Shown: piece after piece, positions 30,963 to 37,587 of the stretch
How the letters are laid out: every line of letters begins with the position of its first letter
Position numbering within the stretch: position 1 is the first letter of the stretch
Assembly (NCBI GenBank): GCA_045124495.1
Contig: JBGVLX010000065.1
Coordinates: 1-42,503 of the forward strand
Source of the DNA: RGIG1668 sp045124495
Lineage (GTDB): Bacteria; Bacillota; Clostridia; Lachnospirales; Lachnospiraceae
DNA length: 42,503 nucleotides
Direction of reading: 5' to 3'
Position numbers and translations under genes: made by a program
Notes under the pieces: generated by a model
The model's input: the letters and a program-made list of their open reading frames with translations, nothing else
Told to the model about the DNA's origin: nothing
Databases searched by the model: none

Positions 30963-31739
30963 ATGAATGTAATAATCGGAATTTTTATTCCATTGATTGG
31001 AACTATGTTAGGTGCAGCCTGTGTGTTTATCATGAAAAATGAATTAAAACCTTTGATACAAAAAACACTTTTAGGCTTTGCATCCGGTGTCATGGTAGCG
31101 GCGTCTGTATGGTCATTGCTGATACCGGCAATTGATATGTCAGAGGGAATGGGAAAACTGGCGTTTTTACCGGCTGCGGTAGGTTTTGCGCTGGGTATAG
31201 GTTTTCTACTTCTGATGGATGGATTTGTACCACATATGCATTTAGACAGCGATAAGCCGGAAGGACTTCCGGTACCTTTAAAAAAAACCACCATGCTTGT
31301 CCTTGCGGTAACACTACATAATATTCCGGAAGGAATGGCGGTGGGTGTTGTGTTTGCGGGATTGCTTTCTGAAAACAGCAATATTACCTTGGCTGGTGCC
31401 CTGGCCTTGTCCGTTGGAATTGCAATTCAGAATATACCGGAGGGTGCGATTATTTCCCTGCCTCTTAGAAGCGAAGGCGTCACTAAGAAAAAAGCCTTTT
31501 CCTATGGAATGATTTCAGGAATTGTGGAACCAATTGCATCAGGGGTTACCATTCTTTTAATGGGAATTTTACAACCAATCCTTCCTTATCTTCTGGCATT
31601 TGCAGCAGGGGCTATGATATATGTGGTGGTGGAGGAACTTTTACCGGAAGCTTCCGAGGGAGAACATAGTAATATTACTACCATTGGCTTTGCTGTAGGA
31701 TTTTTGATTATGATGGTTTTGGATGTGGCACTAGGCTAG
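30963..31739 (+). CDS. ZIP-family divalent metal transporter (ZupT-like)
   Basis: 258 residues and eight predicted helices. The start ATG 30963 has GAGAGGGGAG upstream; an upstream in-frame ATG at 30882 lies inside the preceding small gene. The metal-binding helices are clear: LAVTLHNIPEGMAVGV (helix 4) and LSVGIAIQNIPEGAIISLPL (helix 5), then MISGIVEPIASG and VVEELLPEA. A His-containing loop (DGFVPHMHLDSD) follows helix 3. ZIP proteins import Zn2+, Fe2+ or Mn2+; control by the GTTAG-N6-CTAAC box, shared with feoA and feoB, favours iron or manganese. Confidence 0.93.
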   Translation: MNVIIGIFIPLIGTMLGAACVFIMKNELKPLIQKTLLGFASGVMVAASVWSLLIPAIDMSEGMGKLAFLPAAVGFALGIGFLLLMDGFVPHMHLDSDKPEGLPVPLKKTTMLVLAVTLHNIPEGMAVGVVFAGLLSENSNITLAGALALSVGIAIQNIPEGAIISLPLRSEGVTKKKAFSYGMISGIVEPIASGVTILLMGILQPILPYLLAFAAGAMIYVVVEELLPEASEGEHSNITTIGFAVGFLIMMVLDVALG

Positions 31740-31771
31740 AAGGGGTTAAACTTTCGGTTAATATGGATAGC

Positions 31772-31816
31772 CGACCTCCTGAAGTTAGAATTCTAACTTT
31801 GGGAGGTCGTTTTTTC
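31772..31816 (+). terminator. ZIP operon terminator
   Basis: GACCTCCTGAAGTTAG (31773-31788) pairs with CTAACTTTGGGAGGTC (31793-31808), with small mismatches, followed by GT6. Confidence 0.9.
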
Positions 31817-31852
31817 GTGAGATTTTTGGAGGAAATGTCCAATTAAGAAACG

Positions 31853-31881
31853 TTGCATTTTAAAAGGAAATCCGTTATACT
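31853..31881 (+). promoter_or_regulatory. Promoter of the second AAA/nuclease gene
   Basis: TTGCAT (31853-31858), 17 nt, TATACT (31876-31881). It resembles the promoter of the paralogue (18200-18228). Confidence 0.65.
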
Positions 31882-31924
31882 AACCATAACAAACAAGAGG
31901 GATTTTGGAAGGATGTGAATAGGA

Positions 31925-32058
31925 ATGACGGATACGAAAAACAAAGCCGATATAAAAAATATGACGAATACGAAAAACAAAGCCGATATAAAAAATATGA
32001 CGATTACGAAAATTACGGAGAATACGAAAATTACAGAGAATACGAAAACTACAGAGAA
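31925..32058 (+). repeat. Tandem repeats encoding the N-terminal extension of AAA/nuclease copy 2
   Basis: Two 36-bp units (31925-31960, 31961-31996) are followed by three 18-bp units (32005-32022, 32023-32040, 32041-32058). Both lengths are multiples of three, so frames are preserved. In the AAA frame they give MTDTKNKADIKN-type and TENTK-type repeats; in the frame opening at 31915 they give a Tyr/Glu-rich series of YENY and YEKQ units. Confidence 0.9.
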
Positions 32059-33826
32059 TACGGAGAATACAACCAATACAAGAAAACTGAAAACGGAAGA
32101 AAGAGGTATAAATACAGCAAATCTAACCAATACAGTAGGGATTGGAATTCAGGATTTTTTGAAATTGCGTGAGAATCATAATTTCTATATTGATAAAACT
32201 TCATTCATTAAGGAATGGTGGGAAAGTGGCGATGATGTAACTTTAATTACCCGCCCACGTCGTTTTGGTAAAACCCTGAATATGTCTATGATGGAAGAAT
32301 TTTTTTCTGTGGATTATGCAGACAGGGGAGATTTGTTTGAAGGGCTTTATATCTGGGAAGAAGAAAAATATCGGAATCTTCAGGGTACTTATCCGGTAAT
32401 TAGCCTTTCTTTTGCATGGGTAAAAGAAACAGACTTTGAATCTACAAAAAGACGAATCATTGAATTGCTGATGCTTCAGTTTGAAAAATATGCTTTTTTA
32501 ACAGAAAGTGATAAATTGTCCCAAAATGAAAAGGAATATGTAAGCCGGATGGCAAGGGAAATGGATGCTTTTGAGGCTTGTTCATCACTGCACCGTTTGT
32601 CAGATGTTCTATTCCGTCATTATGGGAAAAAGGTCATCCTCCTTCTTGACGAGTATGACACCCCGATGCAGGAAGCCTATGTAAATGGATTCTGGGATGA
32701 GATGGTGGCTTTTATCAGAAGTCTCTTTAATGCTACCTTTAAGACCAATCCTTATATGGGCCGGGGGATTATGACTGGAATCACCAGAGTTTCGAAAGAG
32801 TCAGTTTTCTCAGACTTAAACAACCTTGAAGTAGTAACCACCACATCAAATAAATACGCCACATCCTTTGGATTCACAGAAGAAGAAGTGTTTGCAGCAC
32901 TAGATGCAGTGGGAATGGGAGAAGAAAAGGAAAAAGTCAAGAAATGGTATGATGGTTTCGTATTTGGAAAACACAGGGATATTTATAATCCATGGTCCAT
33001 TCTTAACTTTTTAAATAAAGGTGAATATGAAACCTATTGGGCCAATACCAGTTCCAACAGTCTGGTGGGAAAGCTGATTCGGGAGGGAAATGGTACCATA
33101 AAGAAGCAGTTTGAAGAGTTGCTTTTAGGAAACCATTTGCAGGTTGCCATCGATGAACAAATCGTATATAACCAGTTGAATGATAATGAAGAAGCAGTTT
33201 GGAGCCTGTTGGTGGCCAGTGGTTATTTAAAGATACTGGATTATGATCGAATGGAAAATCTTGAACCGGAGGAAGAACCTTGTTACGAACTGGCAGTGAC
33301 CAATCGTGAAGTGCAAGTTATGTTTGCCGGTATGGTAAAATCCTGGTTTAAGAAAGACAAGCAAAATTATAATGAATTTATAAAGGCGATGCTGATGCAG
33401 GATGTGGATGCCATGAATGAATATATGAATCAGATGAGCCTTGAACTGTTCAGTAGTTTTGATACCGGAAAACGGGCATCAAAAAAGGCGCAACCGGAAC
33501 GGTTTTATCATGGATTTGTACTAGGGTTAATGGTAGATTTTCGAAAGGAATATATCGTGACTTCTAATAGGGAAAGTGGTTTTGGCAGATATGATGTTGT
33601 AATGGAGCCAAAGAATCCGGAAAAAAATCCGGCGATTATTTTGGAATTTAAGGTATTTAACACCAAAAGAGAAGCGTCTTTAGAGGAAACAGCCCAGGCA
33701 GCACTTGCCCAGATAGAGGAAAAACAATACGATGCAGCCCTGCTTGCAAAAGGCATACCGGAAGACAGGATATATAAATATGGTTTTGCCTTTGAAGGGA
33801 AAATTGTGCTGATTGAGAAGGCATAA
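31925..33826 (+). CDS. AAA-ATPase-like / PD-(D/E)XK nuclease superfamily protein (copy 2, repeat-extended)
   Basis: 633 residues. The last ~560 are closely similar to copy 1: P-loop RPRRFGKT, VILLLDEYDTPMQEAY, GIMTGITRVSKESVFSD, and nuclease core RYDVV...AIILEFKVF. The first ~70 residues (MTDTKNKADIKN repeats, then TENTK repeats) are low-complexity, come from tandem DNA repeats and are absent from copy 1. Near 32100-32111 the old ribosome site survives (AAAGAGGTATAAATA) but the ATG of copy 1 is missing, so the repeat tract now provides the only start. The Thr/Asn/Lys-rich extension is probably disordered. Function unknown; the nuclease residues appear intact. A Tyr-rich out-of-frame reading (31915-32172) competes over the same repeats. 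Confidence 0.85.
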   Translation: MTDTKNKADIKNMTNTKNKADIKNMTITKITENTKITENTKTTENTENTTNTRKLKTEERGINTANLTNTVGIGIQDFLKLRENHNFYIDKTSFIKEWWESGDDVTLITRPRRFGKTLNMSMMEEFFSVDYADRGDLFEGLYIWEEEKYRNLQGTYPVISLSFAWVKETDFESTKRRIIELLMLQFEKYAFLTESDKLSQNEKEYVSRMAREMDAFEACSSLHRLSDVLFRHYGKKVILLLDEYDTPMQEAYVNGFWDEMVAFIRSLFNATFKTNPYMGRGIMTGITRVSKESVFSDLNNLEVVTTTSNKYATSFGFTEEEVFAALDAVGMGEEKEKVKKWYDGFVFGKHRDIYNPWSILNFLNKGEYETYWANTSSNSLVGKLIREGNGTIKKQFEELLLGNHLQVAIDEQIVYNQLNDNEEAVWSLLVASGYLKILDYDRMENLEPEEEPCYELAVTNREVQVMFAGMVKSWFKKDKQNYNEFIKAMLMQDVDAMNEYMNQMSLELFSSFDTGKRASKKAQPERFYHGFVLGLMVDFRKEYIVTSNRESGFGRYDVVMEPKNPEKNPAIILEFKVFNTKREASLEETAQAALAQIEEKQYDAALLAKGIPEDRIYKYGFAFEGKIVLIEKA

Positions 33827-33914
33827 GACCATAAAAAAATATGGTATTCTTTCTCGAAGGAATTGCCTCGTCATAACAAGAAAATTAGGGTAAAATTTCA
33901 CCCCACTGAAAAGC

Positions 33915-33960
33915 AAGAACCTTTGTAATTCAACAGCGTTTTACAAAGGTTCTTTTTTTA
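33915..33960 (+). terminator. Terminator after AAA/nuclease copy 2
   Basis: AAGAACCTTTGTAA (33915-33928) pairs with TTACAAAGGTTCTT (33941-33954) and ends in T7; the arms are perfect over 14 bp. Confidence 0.9.
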
Positions 33961-34052
33961 CGTAAAAATAGTATTATTTTAAAAAATATCTAAAGAAGGT
34001 ATTGGGTGTAACAATAACGACACTGAGATTGTGATGATTTCTTAAAGCGGTT

Positions 34053-36542
34053 TTATTCGATAGATAAAACCTGATAACCTTCTTCTTCCACTGCGTTCTT
34101 TAAGGCTTCGTCAGCAACCTCGCAAGAAAGGGTAAGTGTTGCAGTTGCGGCAGTGTGATCTGCCACCGCTTCCTCCACACCTTGGATTGCTTCAAGAGCT
34201 TTTTTTACGTGTTTTTCACAATGTCCACACATCATTCCTTCAATTTTCATCACTTTTTTCATTGTTTTTATCTCCTTTTTGATTGGTTGGGGTTGATTGG
34301 TTTTGATTTTTACTAAGTTAAGCCGCAAGGCATTCGTAACCACGCAAAAGCTGGAAAGGCTCATGGCGGCTGCACCAAACATCGGGTTTAAAGTCCATCC
34401 GAAGATTGGAATAAATAAGCCGGCAGCAAGAGGTATGCCGAGAGTATTGTAGAAGAATGCCCAAAACAGATTCTGGTGAATATTTCGCAGGGCTGCACGG
34501 CTCAAACGGACAGCAGCAGGTACATCTGCAAGACTGCTTTTCACAAGAACAATATCTGCCGAATCGATTGCGATGTCGGAACCTGCACCGATTGCGATAC
34601 CAACATCAGCCCTTGTCAGTGCAGGAGCATCGTTAATTCCGTCACCCACCATTGCCACTTTTCCCTTCTTTTGAAGCTCACGGATGACGTTTTCTTTCCC
34701 ATCGGGCAGGACGCCTGCCACAACCTCATCGACACCAACCTGAGCTCCGATCGCTTCTGCTGTATGCTTGTTATCCCCTGTCAGCATTACCACCTTTATG
34801 CCCATTGCTTTCAAATCATGAATGGCATCCCGGCTGTCTTCTTTGATGGTATCTGCCACTGCAATGATTCCGATGAATTTACCATCATAGGCGAAAAATA
34901 GTGGTGTTTTGCCCTGAGAGGACAGGGTATCAGCAGTCTTAGCAATATTTTCAGGAACTGCAATCTGCTCATTCATAAAGCGCAGGTTTCCGCCTAGCAG
35001 ATTTTTTCCATCAAGTTTTGCCAAAAGTCCGTTGCCGGGAAGAATCTGAAAATCAGTCACTTCTTTTAGTGGAATCGCTTTTTCCTTGGCTGACTTTCGA
35101 ACAGCTTCCGCAAGTGGATGTTCACTGTTTTTTTCAAGGGATGCTGCATTTTTAAGTAGTTCAGTTTCGCTTACACCATTCATTGGAATAATATCCGTTA
35201 CAGTCGGGTGACCACTGGTAATGGTTCCGGTTTTATCAAGAGCAATGGTACGGATTTTTCCTGCCATTTCAAGGGAGGTGGCATTTTTGAAAAGAATACC
35301 GTTTTTTGCCCCCATTCCCGTGCCTACCATGATTGCAACAGGGGTCGCAAGACCTAATGCGCAAGGGCAGCTGATAACAAGAACGGAAATACCTCTTGCT
35401 AATGCGAAGCCGTTCTCTTCGCCTGTCATAAGCCACACAATCGTAGTGATAGTTGCAATGGCGATGATAACAGGTACAAACACGCCGGATACTTTATCGG
35501 CAATTTTTGCGATGGGGGCCTTAGTTGCAGATGCGTCACTTACCATTTTGATAATCTGGGAAAGTGTGGTGTCTTCACCGACTCTTGTGGCTTCACAACG
35601 TAGCACTCCAGACTGGTTTAGTGTTCCGGAAGAAACGCTATCGCCTTTTTCCTTATCAACAGGAACACTTTCTCCTGTCAGGGCAGCTTCGTTGACGGCA
35701 CTGTATCCATCTATTACCTTTCCATCCACGGGAATGGTTTCGCCGGGGCGGATAATAAATATATCTTTGCACTGAACCTGTTCTATGGGAATTATGGTTT
35801 CCATTCCGTCACGAATCACCACGGCATTTTTCGGTGACAGCTTCATAAGTGCTTCTAAAGCATCGGTGGTTTTTCCTTTTGCTTTGGCTTCTAACATTTT
35901 ACCCACTGTAATTAAGGTTAATATGGTTCCGGCTGACTCAAAATATAATTCGTGCAAGCTATGCTTTGCCATCAGGATATCCCCAAGATACATGGCATCC
36001 GACATAACAAAAAGCATATAGGTGCTATATAAGAATGCAGCAGCAGAGCCAATGGCTACTAATGTATCCATATTGGGTGCACGATGGATAAAGCCTTTCA
36101 TTCCACTCATAAAGAACTTCTGGTTGATTACCATAATGATTACGGTAAGTATAAGTTCGAGAAGACCGATTATAAGTGGATTTCGGCTGATGATTTCCGG
36201 TAACGGGAAGTTCCACATAACATGCCCCATGGAAATATACATTAGAATCACAAGGATGGTGATGGAAGAAACCAGACGGGCAACCAGTGTTTTCTCGTTT
36301 TTTTCCGTTCCACTCGCTTCTTTGGCTGATATTTCCTTTTGAGGTGAGTCAAGTGCTGCACCATACCCTGCCTTAACAACTGCGTCAATCACCGTTTCAG
36401 GAGAAACACTTCCCTCTACAGTCATAGAATTTGTCAGCAGATTTACAGAGCAGACATCGACTCCGTCAAGGGAAGAAACCGCTTTTTCTACTCTTGTTGA
36501 ACAGGCAGCACAACTCATTCCTGTAACATGATATTTATTCAT
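34053..36542 (-). CDS. copA: Copper-exporting P1B-type ATPase with fused C-terminal CopZ-like domain
   Basis: About 829 residues. The start ATG ending at 36542 has AGGAGG 7 nt upstream; an ATG at 36548 is too close to that site. An N-terminal metal domain has GMSCAACSTRV. Eight membrane helices surround the CPC metal site (ISCPCALGLATP). The catalytic loop has DKTGTITSGHPT, the nucleotide domain HP (EKNSEHPLAEAV), and GDGINDAPAL. The last ~69 residues (MKKVMKIEGMMCGHCEKHVKKALE) are a complete CopZ-type chaperone domain, joined through a short Lys/Gln/Pro linker; an internal ribosome site precedes its Met. It exports Cu+ and is preceded by csoR in the same operon. Confidence 0.95.
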   Translation of the reverse strand: MNKYHVTGMSCAACSTRVEKAVSSLDGVDVCSVNLLTNSMTVEGSVSPETVIDAVVKAGYGAALDSPQKEISAKEASGTEKNEKTLVARLVSSITILVILMYISMGHVMWNFPLPEIISRNPLIIGLLELILTVIIMVINQKFFMSGMKGFIHRAPNMDTLVAIGSAAAFLYSTYMLFVMSDAMYLGDILMAKHSLHELYFESAGTILTLITVGKMLEAKAKGKTTDALEALMKLSPKNAVVIRDGMETIIPIEQVQCKDIFIIRPGETIPVDGKVIDGYSAVNEAALTGESVPVDKEKGDSVSSGTLNQSGVLRCEATRVGEDTTLSQIIKMVSDASATKAPIAKIADKVSGVFVPVIIAIATITTIVWLMTGEENGFALARGISVLVISCPCALGLATPVAIMVGTGMGAKNGILFKNATSLEMAGKIRTIALDKTGTITSGHPTVTDIIPMNGVSETELLKNAASLEKNSEHPLAEAVRKSAKEKAIPLKEVTDFQILPGNGLLAKLDGKNLLGGNLRFMNEQIAVPENIAKTADTLSSQGKTPLFFAYDGKFIGIIAVADTIKEDSRDAIHDLKAMGIKVVMLTGDNKHTAEAIGAQVGVDEVVAGVLPDGKENVIRELQKKGKVAMVGDGINDAPALTRADVGIAIGAGSDIAIDSADIVLVKSSLADVPAAVRLSRAALRNIHQNLFWAFFYNTLGIPLAAGLFIPIFGWTLNPMFGAAAMSLSSFCVVTNALRLNLVKIKTNQPQPIKKEIKTMKKVMKIEGMMCGHCEKHVKKALEAIQGVEEAVADHTAATATLTLSCEVADEALKNAVEEEGYQVLSIE
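34260..34276 (-). promoter_or_regulatory. Internal ribosome site and start for a separate CopZ-like chaperone
   Basis: On the minus strand AAGGAG (34272-34277) lies 9 nt before an in-frame ATG (34262-34260) starting MKKVMKIEGMMCGHC. Translation from here would yield a 69-residue copper chaperone from the copA message. Confidence 0.65.
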
Positions 36543-36553
36543 AAGCATTCCTC

Positions 36554-36850
36554 CTATTTCATCATTTTTTGCAAAGTCAAAACAAGTTCATCAATGGTTT
36601 CCTCTTTGCCGTTCCTAATGTCGTCTGCCACACAGGTACGGATATGTTCCGCAAGTAACTCTCTGTTGAAAGCATTTAATGCTGCCTGAATGGCGCTTAC
36701 CTGTGTCAGAATATCGGTGCAGTAAGCATCCGATTCTACCATCTTTCGTACACCCCTGACCTGTCCTTCGACTCGGCTGAGGCGGTTTAGTAGCGATTTG
36801 TATTCTTTTTGGGAACGATGTTTTGTTTTATTAGAACAACAGTCTTTCAT
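36554..36850 (-). CDS. csoR: CsoR copper-sensing repressor
   Basis: 98 residues. The start ending at 36850 (MKDCCSNKTKHRSQKEY) has GGAGG 5 nt upstream; the open frame continues further up through the operator and promoter, which cannot be coding. The helical CsoR fold shows LLNRLSRVEGQVRGVRKMVE, then the Cys-His-Cys copper ligands in AYCTDIL and LAEHIRTC. Apo-CsoR binds the operator and is released by Cu+. It is 11 nt upstream of copA, so the regulator and exporter share one transcript. Two operator copies lie in its promoter. Confidence 0.94.
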   Translation of the reverse strand: MKDCCSNKTKHRSQKEYKSLLNRLSRVEGQVRGVRKMVESDAYCTDILTQVSAIQAALNAFNRELLAEHIRTCVADDIRNGKEETIDELVLTLQKMMK

Positions 36851-36861
36851 ATGCACCTCCG

Positions 36862-36912
36862 AATACCCCTGTAGGGTATTTGAATTATATACCCCTATAG
36901 GGTATTTGTCAA
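36862..36912 (-). promoter_or_regulatory. csoR-copA promoter with two CsoR operators
   Basis: On the minus strand TTGACA (36907-36912), exactly 17 nt, TATAAT (36884-36889). The spacer is filled by one palindrome, ATACCC-CTATA-GGGTAT (36889-36905). A second, ATACCC-CTGTA-GGGTAT (36863-36879), covers the transcription start. Both match the CsoR operator type (TACCC...GGGTA). Confidence 0.92.
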
Positions 36913-36976
36913 GCCGGTGTGAAAAATGGTTTGATTTTCTTGATTTTTTTGTGCAATATTTTTGTTGAAAAAGGAG

Positions 36977-37031
36977 TTGACAAAGCAATTTTTTTGTATT
37001 ACACTTTGAAATGCAGTTAGAAGTATCTAAC
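36977..37031 (+). promoter_or_regulatory. feoA promoter and GTTAG-N6-CTAAC box
   Basis: TTGACA (36977-36982), 17 nt, TACACT (37000-37005), with GTTAG-AAGTAT-CTAAC at 37016-37031 just after the expected transcription start, as in the ZIP operon. Confidence 0.72.
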
Positions 37032-37080
37032 TTTTAAACAGAATTTTACGAAATACCATGAAAAAAGAGGTGGAGAACAT

Positions 37081-37293
37081 ATGAATTTGATGGATGCAAA
37101 CCTTGGTGAAGAATACATAATTAAAGATATTATAACAGATGATGAAGAATTAAATTCATTTCTTTTTTCATTAGGCTGCTATAGTGGTGAGCCGATTACA
37201 GTGGTATCCCGTAAAAAACGTGGATGTGTGGTTTCTGTTAAAGATGCCAGGTATAATATTGATAATGATTTAGCACAAGCTATTTCAATATAA
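37081..37293 (+). CDS. feoA: FeoA ferrous iron transport protein
   Basis: 70 residues from ATG 37081, after a GAGGTGGAG ribosome site. It is a small SH3-like protein: YIIKDIITDDEELNSFLFSLGCYSGEPITVVSRKKRGCVVSVKDARYNIDNDLAQAISI follows the family pattern, with LGCYSGEPITVV matching the usual LG-hydrophobic-G-hydrophobic turn, and the DARYNID...A segment at the end. FeoA acts in the cytoplasm to support FeoB. The gene is separated from feoB by about 295 bp with a structured RNA, a terminator and a second metal box, which is unusual, since the two are normally adjacent. Confidence 0.9.
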   Translation: MNLMDANLGEEYIIKDIITDDEELNSFLFSLGCYSGEPITVVSRKKRGCVVSVKDARYNIDNDLAQAISI

Positions 37294-37320
37294 GCCCACC
37301 CGGAGTTTATGGTTTTAATC

Positions 37321-37360
37321 AAAGAAATATGGTTATAATGAAAGAAATATGGTTATGTGG
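37321..37360 (+). repeat. 20-bp tandem duplication downstream of feoA
   Basis: AAAGAAATATGGTTATAATG (37321-37340) is followed by a second unit differing at the last bases (37341-37360), with a partial third copy (ATGGTTTTAATC) upstream. No function is evident. Confidence 0.7.
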
Positions 37361-37386
37361 ATTTATCTGGAGATAAACGTATTTCT

Positions 37387-37487
37387 GTGATTAAAAAGTC
37401 ATTTGCATAGATTGTAAACAGGTAGCATGGAAACGTGGTATTTGGTCACATTGATCGTGGTTTACAAGATATGTTGCGAATTATCGA
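37387..37487 (+). ncRNA. Candidate structured leader RNA before feoB (copy B of a repeated motif)
   Basis: The same architecture as at 12396-12505. The stem TTGTAAAC (37412-37419) with GTTTACAA (37459-37466) is identical. The internal loop is GA/GA, and the outer stem GCATA/TATGT replaces GACGTA/TATGTC. The first inner hairpin has a GAAA loop, and the second is GGTCA/TGATC instead of GCCA/TGGC. The 3' flank GATATGTTGCGAATTATCGAG parallels copy A. Pairing is kept despite sequence change. A terminator follows within 10 nt, so transcription attenuation of feoB is plausible. The ligand is unknown and I recognise no Rfam class. Confidence 0.55.
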
Positions 37488-37493
37488 GTAAAA

Positions 37494-37520
37494 GTAGTGA
37501 TGTTTTATCACTATTTTTTA
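37494..37520 (+). terminator. Intrinsic terminator between the RNA motif and feoB
   Basis: TAGTGAT (37495-37501) pairs with ATCACTA (37507-37513), followed by T6. It may end the feoA transcript or act as the expression platform of the RNA motif before it. Confidence 0.75.
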
Positions 37521-37529
37521 TAGTATATA

Positions 37530-37545
37530 GTTAGCCAATACTAAC
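37530..37545 (+). promoter_or_regulatory. GTTAG-N6-CTAAC metal box before feoB
   Basis: GTTAG-CCAATA-CTAAC lies 43 nt before the feoB start, after the terminator. A TATAGT at 37520-37525 just upstream could be a -10, but no clear -35 is seen. Confidence 0.65.
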
Positions 37546-37587
37546 AAAGGAAAAAATCTGTAAGAAAGAAAAATAGGAGGATGCGTT

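Noticed and set aside
31784..31797. GTTAG-AATT-CTAAC, similar to the metal boxes
   Set aside because: The spacer is 4, not 6, and the sequence is the loop end of a strong terminator stem after the ZIP gene.
31843..32130. Minus-strand ORF with repeated FVFVIFFISALFF-type hydrophobic sequence
   Set aside because: It is the antisense of the tandem repeats in the AAA/nuclease gene; the periodicity comes from the DNA repeats and there is no ribosome site.
35221..35775. Long plus-strand ORF inside copA
   Set aside because: Antisense shadow of the P-type ATPase; composition follows the complementary codons and no start signals are seen.
36851..36988. Upstream extension of the CsoR reading frame
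   Set aside because: The extension covers the operators and the -10/-35 boxes; the GGAGG-supported Met at 36850 gives the normal CsoR length.
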